Positions 1 to 9,201 of a stretch of DNA of 64,000 bases are shown here, piece after piece; within the stretch, counting starts at the first letter, position 1, and each line of letters opens with the position of its first letter. The notes below the pieces were generated by a model, which had not been told where the DNA came from, did not search any database, and saw nothing but the letters and a program-made list of their open reading frames with translations. Source of the stretch: Methyloversatilis thermotolerans (GTDB lineage: Bacteria > Pseudomonadota > Gammaproteobacteria > Burkholderiales > Rhodocyclaceae); assembly GCF_000372885.1 (NCBI RefSeq), contig NZ_KB889967.1:2104655-2168654 (forward strand). Direction: 5' to 3'. Both the position numbers and the translations under genes were made by a program.

Positions 1-239
1 CCATCCTGATGACATCGCTGGCTTTCATGCTGGGCGTGCTGCCGCTGGCGCTGGCCAGCGGCGCCGGTGCCGGCAGCCGGCGCGCCATCGGCACCGGCGT
101 GCTCGGCGGCATGGCCAGCGCCACCGTGCTGGGCATCGTGTTCGTGCCGCTGTTCTTCGTACTGGTGCGTCGCCTGGCGACGCGCATGAATGCCGCGACC
201 ACCGCCGACGGCGTCGCCACCCCGCAGGAGACCGTGTGA
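1..239 (+). CDS. RND efflux pump inner-membrane transporter, C-terminal end (partial)
   Basis: Only the last 79 or so codons are in the window. They encode two hydrophobic segments matching the final transmembrane helices of AcrB/MexB-type RND pumps: an MTSLAF start of one helix, the [18 protein letters not shown] loop and a final helix rich in Val, Phe and Leu. The glycine-rich loop followed by a helix with FVPLFFVLV is characteristic of hydrophobe/amphiphile efflux family members. The protein pumps substrates across the inner membrane into a periplasmic adaptor and outer-membrane channel. The stop codon overlaps the start of the next gene (TGATG), so transporter and outer-membrane factor are translationally coupled. 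Substrate cannot be told from this fragment. Confidence 0.9.
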   Translation, partial: ILMTSLAFMLGVLPLALASGAGAGSRRAIGTGVLGGMASATVLGIVFVPLFFVLVRRLATRMNAATTADGVATPQETV

Positions 240-1672
240 TGAATCTGCAGATGAAGATCGGAGCGCTCATGCTCGCCGCCGCGCTGACCGGCTGCGCCAG
301 CCTGGCGCCGGAATACACCCGCCCGGTGGCACCGGTGCCGCAGGACTGGACGGCATCCGCGGTGCCCACCGGCAACGCGGCACAGGCGGCCGCTACGGTC
401 GAGGCGGCGCACTGGCAGGATGTGATGCGCGACACCCGCCTGCGCGACACGATCGCGATGGCGCTGGACAACAGTCGCGACCTCCGGGTCGCGCTGCTGA
501 ACATCGAAAAGGCGCGCGCCACCTATCGCATCCAGGCGGCGGCCAGCTATCCGACCGTGAAAGCCAGCGGCAGCGGCACCGCAAGCCGCACGCCCGGCGA
601 AGCGGCGACCAGTGGCGTGACCACGACCTCGCACAGCTACAGCGCGGCGGTCGGCGTATCGGCCTACGAACTCGATCTGTTCGGGCGCATACGCAATCTC
701 AAGGACGCCGCGCTGGAAAGCTATCTGAACACCGAAGAAGCGCGCCGCAGCACACAGCTCACGCTGATCGCCGAGGTGGCCGGCGCATGGCTGACGCTGG
801 CCGCCGATCAGGCGCAGCTCGCACTGGCGCGCGACACGCTGAACAGCCAGCAGTCCACCTACGATCTGACGCGACAGCGCCAGGCGCTCGGCGCCGACTC
901 GGCGCTGACCGTGGCGCAGACGCAGACCAGCGTGGAATCGGCGCGACGCGACGTGGCGGCCTACGAAAGCCAGGTGCAGCAGGACATGAATGCGCTCGAC
1001 CTGCTGGTGGGCGCCCGCGTGCCGCAGGCACTGCTGCCGGCGGGCACGCTGGATGACGCGGCCGCGGCGCTGGTGAACCTGCCCTCCGGGCTGCCGTCCG
1101 AGGTGCTGCAGCGGCGACCGGACGTGCTGGCCGCCGAACATCTGCTGAAGGCAGCCCACGCCGACATCGGCGCGGCGCGCGCCGCGCTGTTTCCGACCAT
1201 CAGCCTGACCGGATCGGCCGGCACCGCCAGCCGCAGCCTGGGCGATCTGTTCAAGGGTGGCGCGTGGAGCTTCATGCCCGCGATCAGCCTGCCCATCTTC
1301 GATGGCGGTGCGCTGCAGGCGAATGTGCGCTCGGCCGAGGTGGACCGCGACATCCAGCTCGCCACCTATGAAAAGACGGTGCAGACCGCCTTCAGCGAGG
1401 TGGCCGACGCACTGGCGGAACGCGCATCGCTGGCCGATCGGCTGGCCGCGCAGCAGGCGCTGGTCGCTGCCTGGCAGCGCAGTTTCGATCTCGCGCAGGC
1501 GCGCTACAAGCTCGGCTCGGACAGCTACCTCACCGTGCTCGACGCGCAGCGCTCGCTGTATGCCGCACGCCAGACGCTGATCACCTTGCAGCAGACCGAT
1601 CTGTCCAACCGCGTCACGCTGTTCAAGGTGCTGGGCGGCGGCTGGGCCGACGAAGGCGGCAGCGAGGGCTGA
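239..1672 (+). CDS. RND efflux outer-membrane lipoprotein, OprM/NodT family
   Basis: The product (477 aa) is an outer-membrane channel of a tripartite efflux pump. The N-terminus has a lipoprotein signal peptide with lipobox LTGC near residue 20, followed by the family start [10 protein letters not shown]. Two outer-membrane efflux repeats follow, with the typical [17 protein letters not shown] motif near residue 300 and a C-terminal repeat ending [19 protein letters not shown] chose the ATG at 239 because it overlaps the stop of the upstream transporter; a GTG one codon earlier is also possible. Length is normal for the family. It is the last gene of the efflux operon, with a convergent gene beginning 11 bp after its stop. 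Confidence 0.93.
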   Translation: MNLQMKIGALMLAAALTGCASLAPEYTRPVAPVPQDWTASAVPTGNAAQAAATVEAAHWQDVMRDTRLRDTIAMALDNSRDLRVALLNIEKARATYRIQAAASYPTVKASGSGTASRTPGEAATSGVTTTSHSYSAAVGVSAYELDLFGRIRNLKDAALESYLNTEEARRSTQLTLIAEVAGAWLTLAADQAQLALARDTLNSQQSTYDLTRQRQALGADSALTVAQTQTSVESARRDVAAYESQVQQDMNALDLLVGARVPQALLPAGTLDDAAAALVNLPSGLPSEVLQRRPDVLAAEHLLKAAHADIGAARAALFPTISLTGSAGTASRSLGDLFKGGAWSFMPAISLPIFDGGALQANVRSAEVDRDIQLATYEKTVQTAFSEVADALAERASLADRLAAQQALVAAWQRSFDLAQARYKLGSDSYLTVLDAQRSLYAARQTLITLQQTDLSNRVTLFKVLGGGWADEGGSEG

Positions 1673-1683
1673 GGTCCGCGTAC

Positions 1684-2508
1684 TCAGCGCTGCGCATCGA
1701 TGCGCCAGCAGGCGGCGGTGAAGCACGCGCGCTGTCCGCGCACGAAGGGCGCGAACGCATTGCGCAGTGCCTCGATCAGCGCATCGCGGGCAGACGTGTC
1801 GAGCGAGGGCATGGCCAGCCCGACCGGCCCGAGCGATGTGAACCACTCTTCGATCCGCTGCGCCGGCATCGAGCACTCGATGTCCAGCGGCCGGATGTCG
1901 GCCGCACGCCAGCCGGCGGCGTCGAATATCGATCTCACATGGCCGGCATCGGCGAAGGCGAACTGACCCGGTGCGCCGGGCCGGCGCTCCGGCAGATCCG
2001 GCAACCAGGGACGTGCGGTGCGTTCGGCCAGCGTCATGAAGGGGTTTTCCGCGGGATCGCGCCAGGCCAGGCCGCACAGCCGGCCTCGGTCGGCAAGCGC
2101 CGAACGCAGGTGGGCAAAGGCCGCCACCGGGTCGGCGAAGAACATGATGCCGAAACGCGACACCATGAGATCGGCCGCGGCCGGCGGGAACGCATGCGTG
2201 GCCGCATCGGCGCACAGGAAGCGCGCGCGCGAAGCGGTCCCGTTCGCCAGCCGCCGCGCCTCATCCACCATGGCCGCCGACACATCCACGCCCAGGCAGG
2301 CGGCCGCGTCGCCGAGCGCCGCGGAAAGGGCGCGCGTCACCGCGCCGGTGCCGCAGCCGATGTCCATCACCTGGCGCGCGCCGCAGTCGCGCGCCGCATC
2401 GACCAGCACCTCGGTGAAGGGCTGGAATACTTCATCGATCAGCGGCCGCGCCCTCACCCACGCCTGTCCTGCCGCGCCGTTCCACAACTGCTTCTGAGTG
2501 TCATCCAT
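1684..2508 (-). CDS. Class I SAM-dependent methyltransferase
   Basis: The predicted 274-aa protein has a Rossmann-fold methyltransferase core: motif I VMDIGCGTGAVTRAL near residue 50, an acidic LGVDVSAAMVDEAR strand and a later VSRFGIMFFADP motif. This resembles UbiE/COQ5-like small-molecule methyltransferases; the substrate is unknown. The start at 2508 is chosen because GAGGGG lies six bases upstream; an in-frame ATG at 2514 has no spacing for a ribosome site. The gene is divergent from a MerR-type regulator, and a MerR-style promoter with a 19-bp spacer points into it, so induction by that regulator is likely. Confidence 0.85.
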   Translation of the reverse strand: MDDTQKQLWNGAAGQAWVRARPLIDEVFQPFTEVLVDAARDCGARQVMDIGCGTGAVTRALSAALGDAAACLGVDVSAAMVDEARRLANGTASRARFLCADAATHAFPPAAADLMVSRFGIMFFADPVAAFAHLRSALADRGRLCGLAWRDPAENPFMTLAERTARPWLPDLPERRPGAPGQFAFADAGHVRSIFDAAGWRAADIRPLDIECSMPAQRIEEWFTSLGPVGLAMPSLDTSARDALIEALRNAFAPFVRGQRACFTAACWRIDAQR

Positions 2509-2556
2509 GGTCATCCCCTCGTGCGCGTCCTGTTGCCGCTTGCCGGCCCTGCCTGC

Positions 2557-2587
2557 ACTATGCAGGCTCAAGTCGACTTGAGGTCAA
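2557..2587 (-). promoter_or_regulatory. MerR-type promoter and operator for the methyltransferase
   Basis: Read on the minus strand there is a -35 TTGACC (2587-2582), a 19-bp spacer and a -10 CATAGT (2562-2557). The spacer carries the perfect 16-bp palindrome CTCAAGTCGACTTGAG (2567-2582). A 19-bp rather than 17-bp spacer with a dyad inside it is the hallmark of promoters activated by MerR-family DNA distortion, and the palindrome closely resembles the SoxR/soxS box. The same DNA holds the GAGG ribosome site of the divergent merR-type gene, so the regulator probably also controls itself. Confidence 0.75.
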
Positions 2588-2591
2588 GCCC

Positions 2592-3023
2592 ATGCCGGAA
2601 CTGGATATCGGAGAAGTGGCCCGGCGCAGCGGCCTCGCCGTATCGGCCCTGCGCCACTACGAGCACAAGGGGCTCATCCGCGCCATCGGCCGGCGCGGCA
2701 TGCGCCGCATCTTCGACGCGCAGGTGACGGAGCGGCTCGCGCTCATCGCGCTGGGGCGGGCCGCGGGGTTTTCGCTGGACGAGATCGGCCGCATGTTTTC
2801 CGCCGACGGCAAGCCGGACATCGACCGCGCACAGCTCGCCGCCAAGGCCGATGAACTGGACCGCACGATACGCAGGCTGGGTGCGCTGCGCGACGGACTG
2901 AGGCATGCGGCCGCCTGCCCGGCGCCCAGCCACATGGAATGCCCGACCTTCCGCCGCATCCTGCGCGCAGCCGAGGCAAAGCCGCCCGCGCCGGCCGCGA
3001 CGCGGCCACCGGGCGCGCGCTGA
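2592..3023 (+). CDS. MerR-family transcriptional regulator
   Basis: The 143-aa protein begins with a MerR winged-helix domain: IGEVARRSGLAVSALRHYEH at residues 6-25, then the second helix-turn-helix around residues 45-70, followed by a coiled-coil dimer helix (about 75-105). Two cysteines (C109 and C117 in ACPAPSHMECP) lie after the coiled coil, a position where effector-sensing cysteines sit in relatives; it lacks the four-cysteine Fe-S cluster of SoxR. GAGG seven bases before the ATG supports the start. It is divergent from the methyltransferase and most likely activates it. The effector is unknown. The stop is 2 bp from the end of the convergent RES toxin gene. Confidence 0.9.
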   Translation: MPELDIGEVARRSGLAVSALRHYEHKGLIRAIGRRGMRRIFDAQVTERLALIALGRAAGFSLDEIGRMFSADGKPDIDRAQLAAKADELDRTIRRLGALRDGLRHAAACPAPSHMECPTFRRILRAAEAKPPAPAATRPPGAR

Positions 3024-3025
3024 CC

Positions 3026-3763
3026 TCACCCCGGCGGGCGCGCGCCGAAGTCCTCGGCATGCAGACCGAACCACACCACGCCCGGCGTCTTTTCGACCAC
3101 GATGCTGTCGCCCTCCAGACGGTAGCTCAGTTGCAGGTGATGACGCGGGCTGGACAGCAGTGCCGGATTGAACACGGCGAAATTCTCGCCCTGCGGCCGG
3201 CGCACCGACTGGATGAGCAGGCCGGGATGCCCTTCGCGGTGGATGCGCGCGCCGACCGACCGCGGAAAGCTGTAGTCATGAGGATGCAGCAGGTCCGGCC
3301 AGTCCGCGGTGAGCGGCCGGAAGTCGAGCAACGCGGCCGCGCAGGCCACGACATACACCTTGCGCTCGGCGACCACCGACAGCTTCTCGAAACCGGCATC
3401 GGCCAGCAGGCCGTTGCGCCAGTGCCAGGCCGATTCATGGACCGTGGTTTCAACCGATTCCGAGCCGTACCACACGCCGTGTCGCCCGTCGGAAAAGCGG
3501 CTGGCCTGCCAGTTCTGGAAGGGCCAGGCGATGGCGTTGAACCATTCGGCATCCTCGAACGGGCGGTGCAGCACCGGGGTGGCGGAGCGATAGGGCGGTG
3601 GCTTGGCATCGCCTTCCACCTTCTGCGCCAGCGCCCATTCGGCCGGGTCGTCGCTGAGGTCGTCGAACAGGTCCTGCGAGCTGCGCAGCGACACGATGTT
3701 GCGGAACACATCGCGATTCACCTCGGCCAGCGCGAGGCGGGCGAACAGATCGCCCAGACTCAC
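3026..3763 (-). CDS. RES-domain toxin (NAD-degrading toxin of RES/Xre type)
   Basis: The 245-aa product matches RES-domain toxins, which deplete cellular NAD+ by phosphorolysis or hydrolysis. Visible family landmarks are [19 protein letters not shown] around residues 95-115 (Arg/Tyr/Glu active-site region), the [10 protein letters not shown] segment and the GENFAVFNP motif that contains the conserved Ser/Asn-Phe region. The GTG start at 3763 overlaps the antitoxin stop by four bases (GTGA), which fits translational coupling with antitoxin first. Earlier in-frame starts would run into the antitoxin gene. This is a complete toxin, not truncated. Confidence 0.88.
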   Translation of the reverse strand: MSLGDLFARLALAEVNRDVFRNIVSLRSSQDLFDDLSDDPAEWALAQKVEGDAKPPPYRSATPVLHRPFEDAEWFNAIAWPFQNWQASRFSDGRHGVWYGSESVETTVHESAWHWRNGLLADAGFEKLSVVAERKVYVVACAAALLDFRPLTADWPDLLHPHDYSFPRSVGARIHREGHPGLLIQSVRRPQGENFAVFNPALLSSPRHHLQLSYRLEGDSIVVEKTPGVVWFGLHAEDFGARPPG

Positions 3764-4155
3764 TGGCCGCGCGCCCGGTCCAGATAGGCGCGCACCATGA
3801 GCAGGCCGGCAAAGCCCCATTCCCGGATCACGTCCACCGGACTCAGATTGTCGAAGGCGCGGTTGCGGGTGCTCATCCAGCGGTAGGCGAGGTCGCGGTT
3901 CTGCGGAAACAGCAGGCGGAGGTTCTTGTGGATGCCCAGCAGATGGCCGACCCGCTCGTACTGGTCGCGGCTGCTGCCTATCGGTTCGCCGCGCCGATAG
4001 CGCGCCAGCGCGGCGCGATTGCTGGCGGCAATGCCGAGCAGCGCGGCCTGGTCCTCGGTGGACAGCTTCCAGTGATCGAGCAGGGTCATGACCATGCGGG
4101 CCAGTGCGCCCCTGTCCTCCGAGGCGCGGATGCCCTTGTCTTCCAGTGCGCTCAT
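3760..4155 (-). CDS. Xre/MbcA/ParS-type antitoxin (DUF2384)
   Basis: This 131-aa protein is the upstream partner of the RES toxin. The N-terminal half carries a helix-turn-helix-like region ([26 protein letters not shown] region, roughly 35-60) and the C-terminal half is the toxin-binding domain with [19 protein letters not shown] and the terminal [14 protein letters not shown] motif typical of MbcA/ParS proteins, whose C-terminus plugs the toxin active site. ATG at 4155 is preceded by GGGAGA at good spacing; a longer reading frame upstream has no such site. The antitoxin probably represses its own operon through repeats upstream. Confidence 0.88.
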   Translation of the reverse strand: MSALEDKGIRASEDRGALARMVMTLLDHWKLSTEDQAALLGIAASNRAALARYRRGEPIGSSRDQYERVGHLLGIHKNLRLLFPQNRDLAYRWMSTRNRAFDNLSPVDVIREWGFAGLLMVRAYLDRARGQ

Positions 4156-4203
4156 GGGGTTCTCCCGTCTATGCCTTGCTGGCATGAGCTTAGCACCCAC
4201 TCG

Positions 4204-4238
4204 TTTTCATTGAAACAATAAATGCGCCAATTGAAACA
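4204..4238. promoter_or_regulatory. Candidate operator of the RES/Xre module
   Basis: Upstream of the antitoxin there are two direct copies of ATTGAAACA (4209-4217 and 4230-4238) with starts 21 bp apart, two helical turns, and the first also forms the dyad GTTTTCATTGAAAC. The stretch is AT-rich compared with its surroundings. The arrangement suits cooperative binding by the HTH antitoxin. No convincing -35/-10 pair could be assigned. Confidence 0.45.
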
Positions 4239-4364
4239 CAATACCCTGGCGATGGACGACTGATGGCCGCGCCGGATGCGTCGCCCTTACCCGCTCGGGA
4301 CGGGTCAGCCGCTCGCGCGACGGGCGTCCCGGCGGACCTGCCCAAGCGCACCCCGGCATGCCGG

Positions 4365-5228
4365 TCAGCGCGGCCGCGCATCCGCCATCGCTTCTCCCAT
4401 GCGCACCGGCCGGCCCGGAAGCCAGTCGCTGCGCGGGCGCAGCACCCCTTGCGGAAACAGCATGACCACGGTGGACCCGAGCAGGAAGCGGCCCATTTCC
4501 TGCCCGCGTGCCAGACGGATGTCCTGGTCGTCGTAGCGCCATTCGCGCAGCCGGCCGGTGCGCGGCGGATTGACCACGCCATGCCACACCGTCTGCATGC
4601 TGCCCACCACCATGGCCCCCACCAGCGTGAGCACGAAAGGTCCGAAGGACGATTCGAACAGGCACACCACCCGTTCGTTGCGCGCGAACAGGCCGGGCAC
4701 GCCGGCCACCGTGGCGGGATTGACCGAGTACAGGCTGCCCGGCACATGGATCATGCGCAGCAGGCGACCGTCGCACGGCATGTGGATGCGGTGGTAGTCC
4801 TTGGGACTGAGGTAGATGGACACCGCATCGCCGCCGAGGAAGGGCTGCACCAGCGCCTCGTCCCCGCCCGCCAGCGCGCGTGCGCTGTAGGCATGCCCCT
4901 TCACCTGCAGGATGGTGTCGCGCTCCAGGCGCGCGCAGTCGATCACCGCGCCATCGACCGGGCTCACGAAGGGCGCATCCGCCAGCGGCCGCGCGCCCTC
5001 GCGCAGCGCGCGCGTGAAGAAATCGTTGAAGCAGGCATAGCGCGCCGGATCCGGATCGGCCGCCTCGCTCATGTCGACGCCGTACTTGCGGATGAACCAC
5101 GGAATGATGCCGCGCGTCCACGGCGCACGCGAATTGGCGACGAAATCGGCGAATCGGGTCAGACCCTGTTTGGGCAGCACATGCTGCAGCAGCACGAACA
5201 GGCGATCGCGAAGATCAGGTGAAGACAT
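4365..5228 (-). CDS. psd: Phosphatidylserine decarboxylase proenzyme
   Basis: The enzyme converts phosphatidylserine to phosphatidylethanolamine at the inner membrane. The 287-aa protein has the self-cleavage motif LGST at residues 250-253, where cleavage before Ser252 creates the pyruvoyl group. It also has the catalytic neighbours PVDGAV (Asp92) and SPKDYHRIHMP (His149), spaced as in the E. coli enzyme. Length and motif order match the PSD-B class I family. The gene stands alone on the minus strand. Nothing unusual is seen. Confidence 0.96.
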   Translation of the reverse strand: MSSPDLRDRLFVLLQHVLPKQGLTRFADFVANSRAPWTRGIIPWFIRKYGVDMSEAADPDPARYACFNDFFTRALREGARPLADAPFVSPVDGAVIDCARLERDTILQVKGHAYSARALAGGDEALVQPFLGGDAVSIYLSPKDYHRIHMPCDGRLLRMIHVPGSLYSVNPATVAGVPGLFARNERVVCLFESSFGPFVLTLVGAMVVGSMQTVWHGVVNPPRTGRLREWRYDDQDIRLARGQEMGRFLLGSTVVMLFPQGVLRPRSDWLPGRPVRMGEAMADARPR

Positions 5229-5612
5229 TGTCGGGTCTCAGGGTGGGAACAGCGGGTCGAGCGGATGCGCGGACCGCGCGGCATGGCGGTCACAGGACGC
5301 GCGCCGCCATCCCGTTTTTTGGACCGGCATATTAATGGATGTGCACATCCCCGGCATTTCCGGGCGGACGGAAGGCGCGCGCTGGTCGACCGTCGAAGCC
5401 ATGAAGCAATCGCCGGCCCCGGATGCGGATGCGGATGCGCGGCGGAAATACGCCGGGAGAGGGAAAGTGTGTGCTCGCAGGGAGCAAGAAAGACGGGCGC
5501 CTTCTTCGCTGTCGCAACGCGGCTGTCCCGGATCGCGAGGGCAGGCGTGGTCCGGACCGGCCGCAGGCCGGCCGGTCCCGCCGGTTCCGGCCGCGAGGCC
5601 GGAACGCAGGCG
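5229..5612. other. Intergenic region with a palindrome and two GC-rich hairpins
   Basis: I see no credible gene here; reading frames through it lack family resemblance and ribosome sites. It contains a perfect 14-bp palindrome GGATGTGCACATCC at 5337-5350. It also holds two adjacent perfect 9-bp stems just after the cupin gene: GGACCGGCC/GGCCGGTCC (5554-5578) and GTTCCGGCC/GGCCGGAAC (5584-5605). The hairpins may end cupin transcription but have no T-tract. Confidence 0.5.
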
Positions 5613-5888
5613 TCAGCTGTGCTTGTAGTGCTTGCGCAGCGGCTTCACGACTTCCCACATGGACTTCATGCCCTTGGGGAACACGACGAAATCACCGGCC
5701 TTGATCACCACCTTCTCGCCACCCTGCGGCGTGACGTGGATTTCGCCTTCCAGCAGGTAGGCGCTTTCGGTCATGGTGAAATCCAGCGGGAACTTCGACA
5801 CTTCCTTTTCCCAGATGGACCAGCTCGACACGCCCAGCTCGCGGAGCTTTTCTTCGGACGGGTTGTGATCGATGACGATTTGCGACAT
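5613..5888 (-). CDS. Small cupin-domain protein (DUF861-like)
   Basis: The 91-aa protein is a single cupin barrel. The hallmark strands ESAYLLEGEIHVTPQGGE and AGDFVVFPKGMKSMWEV match the cupin_3 (DUF861) group that includes (S)-ureidoglycine aminohydrolase-like domains. Most single-domain members have no assigned reaction. The usual metal-binding His of motif 1 is replaced (ESAYLLEGE), so metal catalysis is doubtful. AGGAG sits well before the ATG at 5888. A much longer in-frame extension upstream lacks homology and is rejected as the start. Confidence 0.85.
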   Translation of the reverse strand: MSQIVIDHNPSEEKLRELGVSSWSIWEKEVSKFPLDFTMTESAYLLEGEIHVTPQGGEKVVIKAGDFVVFPKGMKSMWEVVKPLRKHYKHS

Positions 5889-6074
5889 GTGGACTCCTGA
5901 TGAGGATTGAATGACTGGCCGCGCATTGTAGTCGCAGCAGCCTGACCCGCCTGCGCCACAGCGCACGCCGCCGGTGCCGGCGGTCACTGTGTGCCGGCGC
6001 CGGCACTTCGCGTAAGCTGCGCGACGCATGTGGCACGGCACCGCGCCGTCACTCCGTCCAGCCTTCACCGCATC

Positions 6075-8597
6075 ATGAGCACGCCCCCGAAATCCTTTCC
6101 CGCCGGCAGGTCCGGCATGGTGCGCGTACGCGGCGCACGCGAACACAATCTGAAGGACATCGACGTCGATCTGCCGCGCGACGCGCTGGTCGCCTTCTCC
6201 GGCGTGTCCGGCTCCGGCAAGTCGTCGCTGGCCTTCGGCACTCTGTATGCCGAAGCGCAGCGGCGCTATCTGGAATCGGTGGCGCCCTATGCGCGAAGAC
6301 TGATAGACCAGGCCGGCGTGCCGGACGTCGACAGCATCGAAGGACTGCCGCCGGCGGTGGCGCTGCAACAGCAGCGCGGCACCCCGGGCGCACGTTCGTC
6401 GGTGGGCAGCGTGACCACCCTGTCCGGCCTGCTGCGTCTGCTGTACTCGCGTGCCGGCCGCTATCCCGCGCGCCAGCCCATGCTGCAGGCGGAGGACTTC
6501 TCGCCCAACACGCCACAGGGGGCTTGCCCGGACTGTCACGGTCTGGGCAGGCTGTACGAGGTGAGCGAGGACACCCTGGTGCTCGACCCCTCGCTCACGA
6601 TACGCGAAGGGGCGATTGCCGCCTGGCCACCGGCCTGGCACGGACAGAACCTGCGCGACATCCTGGTGAGCATGGGCATCGATATCGACACGCCATGGGC
6701 CAGGCTGCCGCGCAAGCTGCGCGACTGGATACTGTTCACCGACGAACAGCCTGTGGTACCGGTGTATGCCGGCTTCACGCCGGAAGAGACGCGCATCGCG
6801 CTGCGCCGCAGGATGGAGCCGAGCTACCAGGGCACCTTCACCAGCGCGCGCCGCTACGTGCTGCACACCTTCGCCACCACGCAGAGCGCGCTGATGCGCA
6901 AGCGCGTGGCGCGCTACATGCGTGCGACCGACTGCCCGGCATGCGATGGCAAGCGGCTCAAGCCGGAGGCGCTGGCGGTCACCTTCGCCGGACTGGATAT
7001 CGGCGAACTGTCGCGCCGGCCACTCAGTGAAGTGTCACGCCTGCTGGCGCCCGCGGCGGCGGGCAAGGCGGACGCGCGACTGCCGGAAGAAAGACGCCTG
7101 GCCGCGCAGCGGCTGGCTGGCGACGTGGTCGACCGCATCGAGGTGCTGCTGCGCCTGGGTCTGGGCTATCTCACGCTGGAACGCAGCACGCCGACGCTGT
7201 CGCCGGGCGAACTGCAGCGGCTGCGACTGGCCACGCAACTGCGTTCGCAACTGTTCGGCGTGGTCTATGTGCTGGACGAGCCGTCGGCGGGCCTGCACCC
7301 GGCCGATGGCGAAGCGCTGTTCGATGCGCTGCTGCAACTGAAGCGGGCCGGCAACAGCGTGTTCGTGGTCGAACATGACCTCGAAATGATCCGCCGCGCG
7401 GACTGGGTGGTGGATGTCGGCCCCGGCGCCGGCAGCGCCGGCGGTCGCATCGTCTACAGCGGCCCGCCCGCCGGCCTGGCCACGGTCGGATCGTCAGCCA
7501 CCGCGCGCTTCCTTTCGGCCGATGCACCGCCAGCGCGCACGCCACGCATCCCTTCCGGCTGGCTGGCCCTGCACGACGTGAGCCGCAACAACCTCGAACG
7601 GCTCGACGCACGCATTCCGCTGGGCGTGCTGTGCGCAGTGACCGGTCTGTCCGGTTCGGGCAAGTCCAGCCTGATCAGCCAGGCGCTGGTCGAACTGGTG
7701 GCCGCACATCTGGGTCACGTGGTCGAGGCGGAGCCGGACAGCGACGATGGCGAGCAGCCGCCGGCCGATGCCCTGCCGACCGAGGGCCGGCTGGGCGAAG
7801 GCGCGGACGCGATACGACGCCTGGTGCGCATAGACCAGAAGCCGATAGGCCGCACGCCGCGTTCCAATCTGGCCACCTACACCGGCCTGTTCGACGAGGT
7901 GCGCAAGCTGTTCGCGCAGACGCCGGCCGCACGCAAGCGCGGCTTCGACGCCGGCCGCTTCTCGTTCAATGTCGCGAAGGGTCGCTGCCCGACCTGCGAG
8001 GGTGAAGGTTTCGTCAGCGTCGAACTGCTGTTCATGCCCGGCGTGTATGCGCCCTGCTCCGTCTGCCACGGCACCCGCTACAACCCGGCGACGCTGGCGG
8101 TGACCTGGCAGGGGCGCAACATCGCCGAAGTGCTGGACCTCACCGTGGATCAGGCCTGCGAGGTGTTTGCCGACGAAGCGCGGGTACTCGCGCCGCTCAC
8201 GCTGCTGAGCCGGCTCGGACTGGGCTATCTGCGACTCGGTCAGCCGGCCACCGAACTGTCCGGAGGCGAGGCGCAGCGCATCAAGCTCGCCACCGAGCTG
8301 CAGCGCAGCGCGCGCGGCGGCACGCTGTACGTGCTCGACGAACCGACCACCGGCCTGCATCCGGCCGATGTCGAGCGCCTGCTCGCCCAGCTCGAGGTGC
8401 TGGTCGATGCCGGCCACAGCGTGGTGCTGGTGGAACACGATATGCGTGTGGTGGCGCGATCGGACTGGGTGATCGACATGGGTCCGGGCGCCGGGGCCGA
8501 AGGCGGCCGCATCGTCGCTCAGGGCACACCGTCCGAGGTCGCACGCGCGCCGGGCAGCCGCACCGCGCCCTATCTGCGCCGCGCGCTGTACGGCTGA
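6075..8597 (+). CDS. uvrA: UvrA-family ABC ATPase (UvrA2-like, 840 aa)
   Basis: The protein has two ABC ATPase halves: Walker A GVSGSGKS at residues 43-50 and GLSGSGKS in the second half, signature motifs LSPGELQRL and LSGGEAQRIKLA, and two LDEPSAGLHP / LDEPTTGLHP Walker B regions. Zinc-finger cysteines CPDCHGLG, CPACDGKR, CPTCEGEG and CSVCHGTRYN are present. At 840 aa it is about 100 shorter than housekeeping UvrA. That and the altered first signature (LSPGE) fit the UvrA2 class, which lacks the UvrB-binding insert and is linked to DNA damage or drug tolerance. The ATG at 6075 begins MSTPPKSFP; longer starts have no support. Confidence 0.9.
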   Translation: MSTPPKSFPAGRSGMVRVRGAREHNLKDIDVDLPRDALVAFSGVSGSGKSSLAFGTLYAEAQRRYLESVAPYARRLIDQAGVPDVDSIEGLPPAVALQQQRGTPGARSSVGSVTTLSGLLRLLYSRAGRYPARQPMLQAEDFSPNTPQGACPDCHGLGRLYEVSEDTLVLDPSLTIREGAIAAWPPAWHGQNLRDILVSMGIDIDTPWARLPRKLRDWILFTDEQPVVPVYAGFTPEETRIALRRRMEPSYQGTFTSARRYVLHTFATTQSALMRKRVARYMRATDCPACDGKRLKPEALAVTFAGLDIGELSRRPLSEVSRLLAPAAAGKADARLPEERRLAAQRLAGDVVDRIEVLLRLGLGYLTLERSTPTLSPGELQRLRLATQLRSQLFGVVYVLDEPSAGLHPADGEALFDALLQLKRAGNSVFVVEHDLEMIRRADWVVDVGPGAGSAGGRIVYSGPPAGLATVGSSATARFLSADAPPARTPRIPSGWLALHDVSRNNLERLDARIPLGVLCAVTGLSGSGKSSLISQALVELVAAHLGHVVEAEPDSDDGEQPPADALPTEGRLGEGADAIRRLVRIDQKPIGRTPRSNLATYTGLFDEVRKLFAQTPAARKRGFDAGRFSFNVAKGRCPTCEGEGFVSVELLFMPGVYAPCSVCHGTRYNPATLAVTWQGRNIAEVLDLTVDQACEVFADEARVLAPLTLLSRLGLGYLRLGQPATELSGGEAQRIKLATELQRSARGGTLYVLDEPTTGLHPADVERLLAQLEVLVDAGHSVVLVEHDMRVVARSDWVIDMGPGAGAEGGRIVAQGTPSEVARAPGSRTAPYLRRALYG

Positions 8598-8649
8598 CGG
8601 CGTCGCGAACCATCGGCACAGTTTCACAATGGAAACGTAGAATGCGGCC

Positions 8650-9039
8650 ATGACCCGGGTCCGGACATCACTTGTCGCCTGGCTGCTGGTGCTGGCCACC
8701 TTCGCCGCCGCCGTGCTGCCGCCACTGGTGCACGCCCTGCTGCACGAGCATGGTGGCGATGGCGCGTCGGTGCACGCCTGCGCGCGGCACGGCGTCAAGC
8801 TCATCGTGATGCCCCGGCTCGCCGAGGAGGCGCAGTCGCCGCAGGGCGACAGCGAACTCGAGCATTGCCCGTTCTGCATGCAGCATGTCTGCCACGGCCT
8901 GCCACCGGAAATCGCTGCCGGCGATCCACTGAAGGCGACCGGCAGCGCCCTCCTTCCCCCTCTCTATCTGCGCGCCCCGAGGCCGCTGTTCGCGTGGCTG
9001 ATGCCGGCCTCGCGCGCGCCCCCCGTCCATTCCGTCTGA
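8650..9039 (+). CDS. DUF2946-like small exported protein
   Basis: The 129-aa product starts with a single hydrophobic segment (WLLVLATFAAAVLPPLVHAL) that looks like a signal peptide or anchor. A Cys/His-rich middle follows, with HCPFCMQHVCHG near residue 77, then a Pro/Arg-rich tail. The CPFC motif and size match DUF2946, a family often encoded beside TonB-dependent receptors and copper-handling genes. The next gene is a TonB-dependent receptor on the same strand, 162 bp downstream. Metal binding by the Cys/His cluster is inference. Confidence 0.7.
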   Translation: MTRVRTSLVAWLLVLATFAAAVLPPLVHALLHEHGGDGASVHACARHGVKLIVMPRLAEEAQSPQGDSELEHCPFCMQHVCHGLPPEIAAGDPLKATGSALLPPLYLRAPRPLFAWLMPASRAPPVHSV

Positions 9040-9201
9040 CCCCGGGGCGTCGCGACGCCCCCGCACTCGAATGCGGCACTGCGCGTCCGGCTACTCCGGC
9101 GCGCGCGCCGGACAAGGACTCCGCTCGCCACCGGACCGCGCACGCCCGGGCGCGCGGAATGTCCGCGCCTGCAGACATGGCATCACGCACGGAACACGAA
9201 C

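Noticed and set aside
5265-5628. Gene in the psd-cupin interval
   Set aside because: Frames are Arg/Gly/Pro-rich, lack ribosome sites and overlap palindromes.
5889-6866. Large N-terminal extension of the cupin gene
   Set aside because: The frame continues upstream through uvrA antisense with no homology; AGGAG marks the short start.
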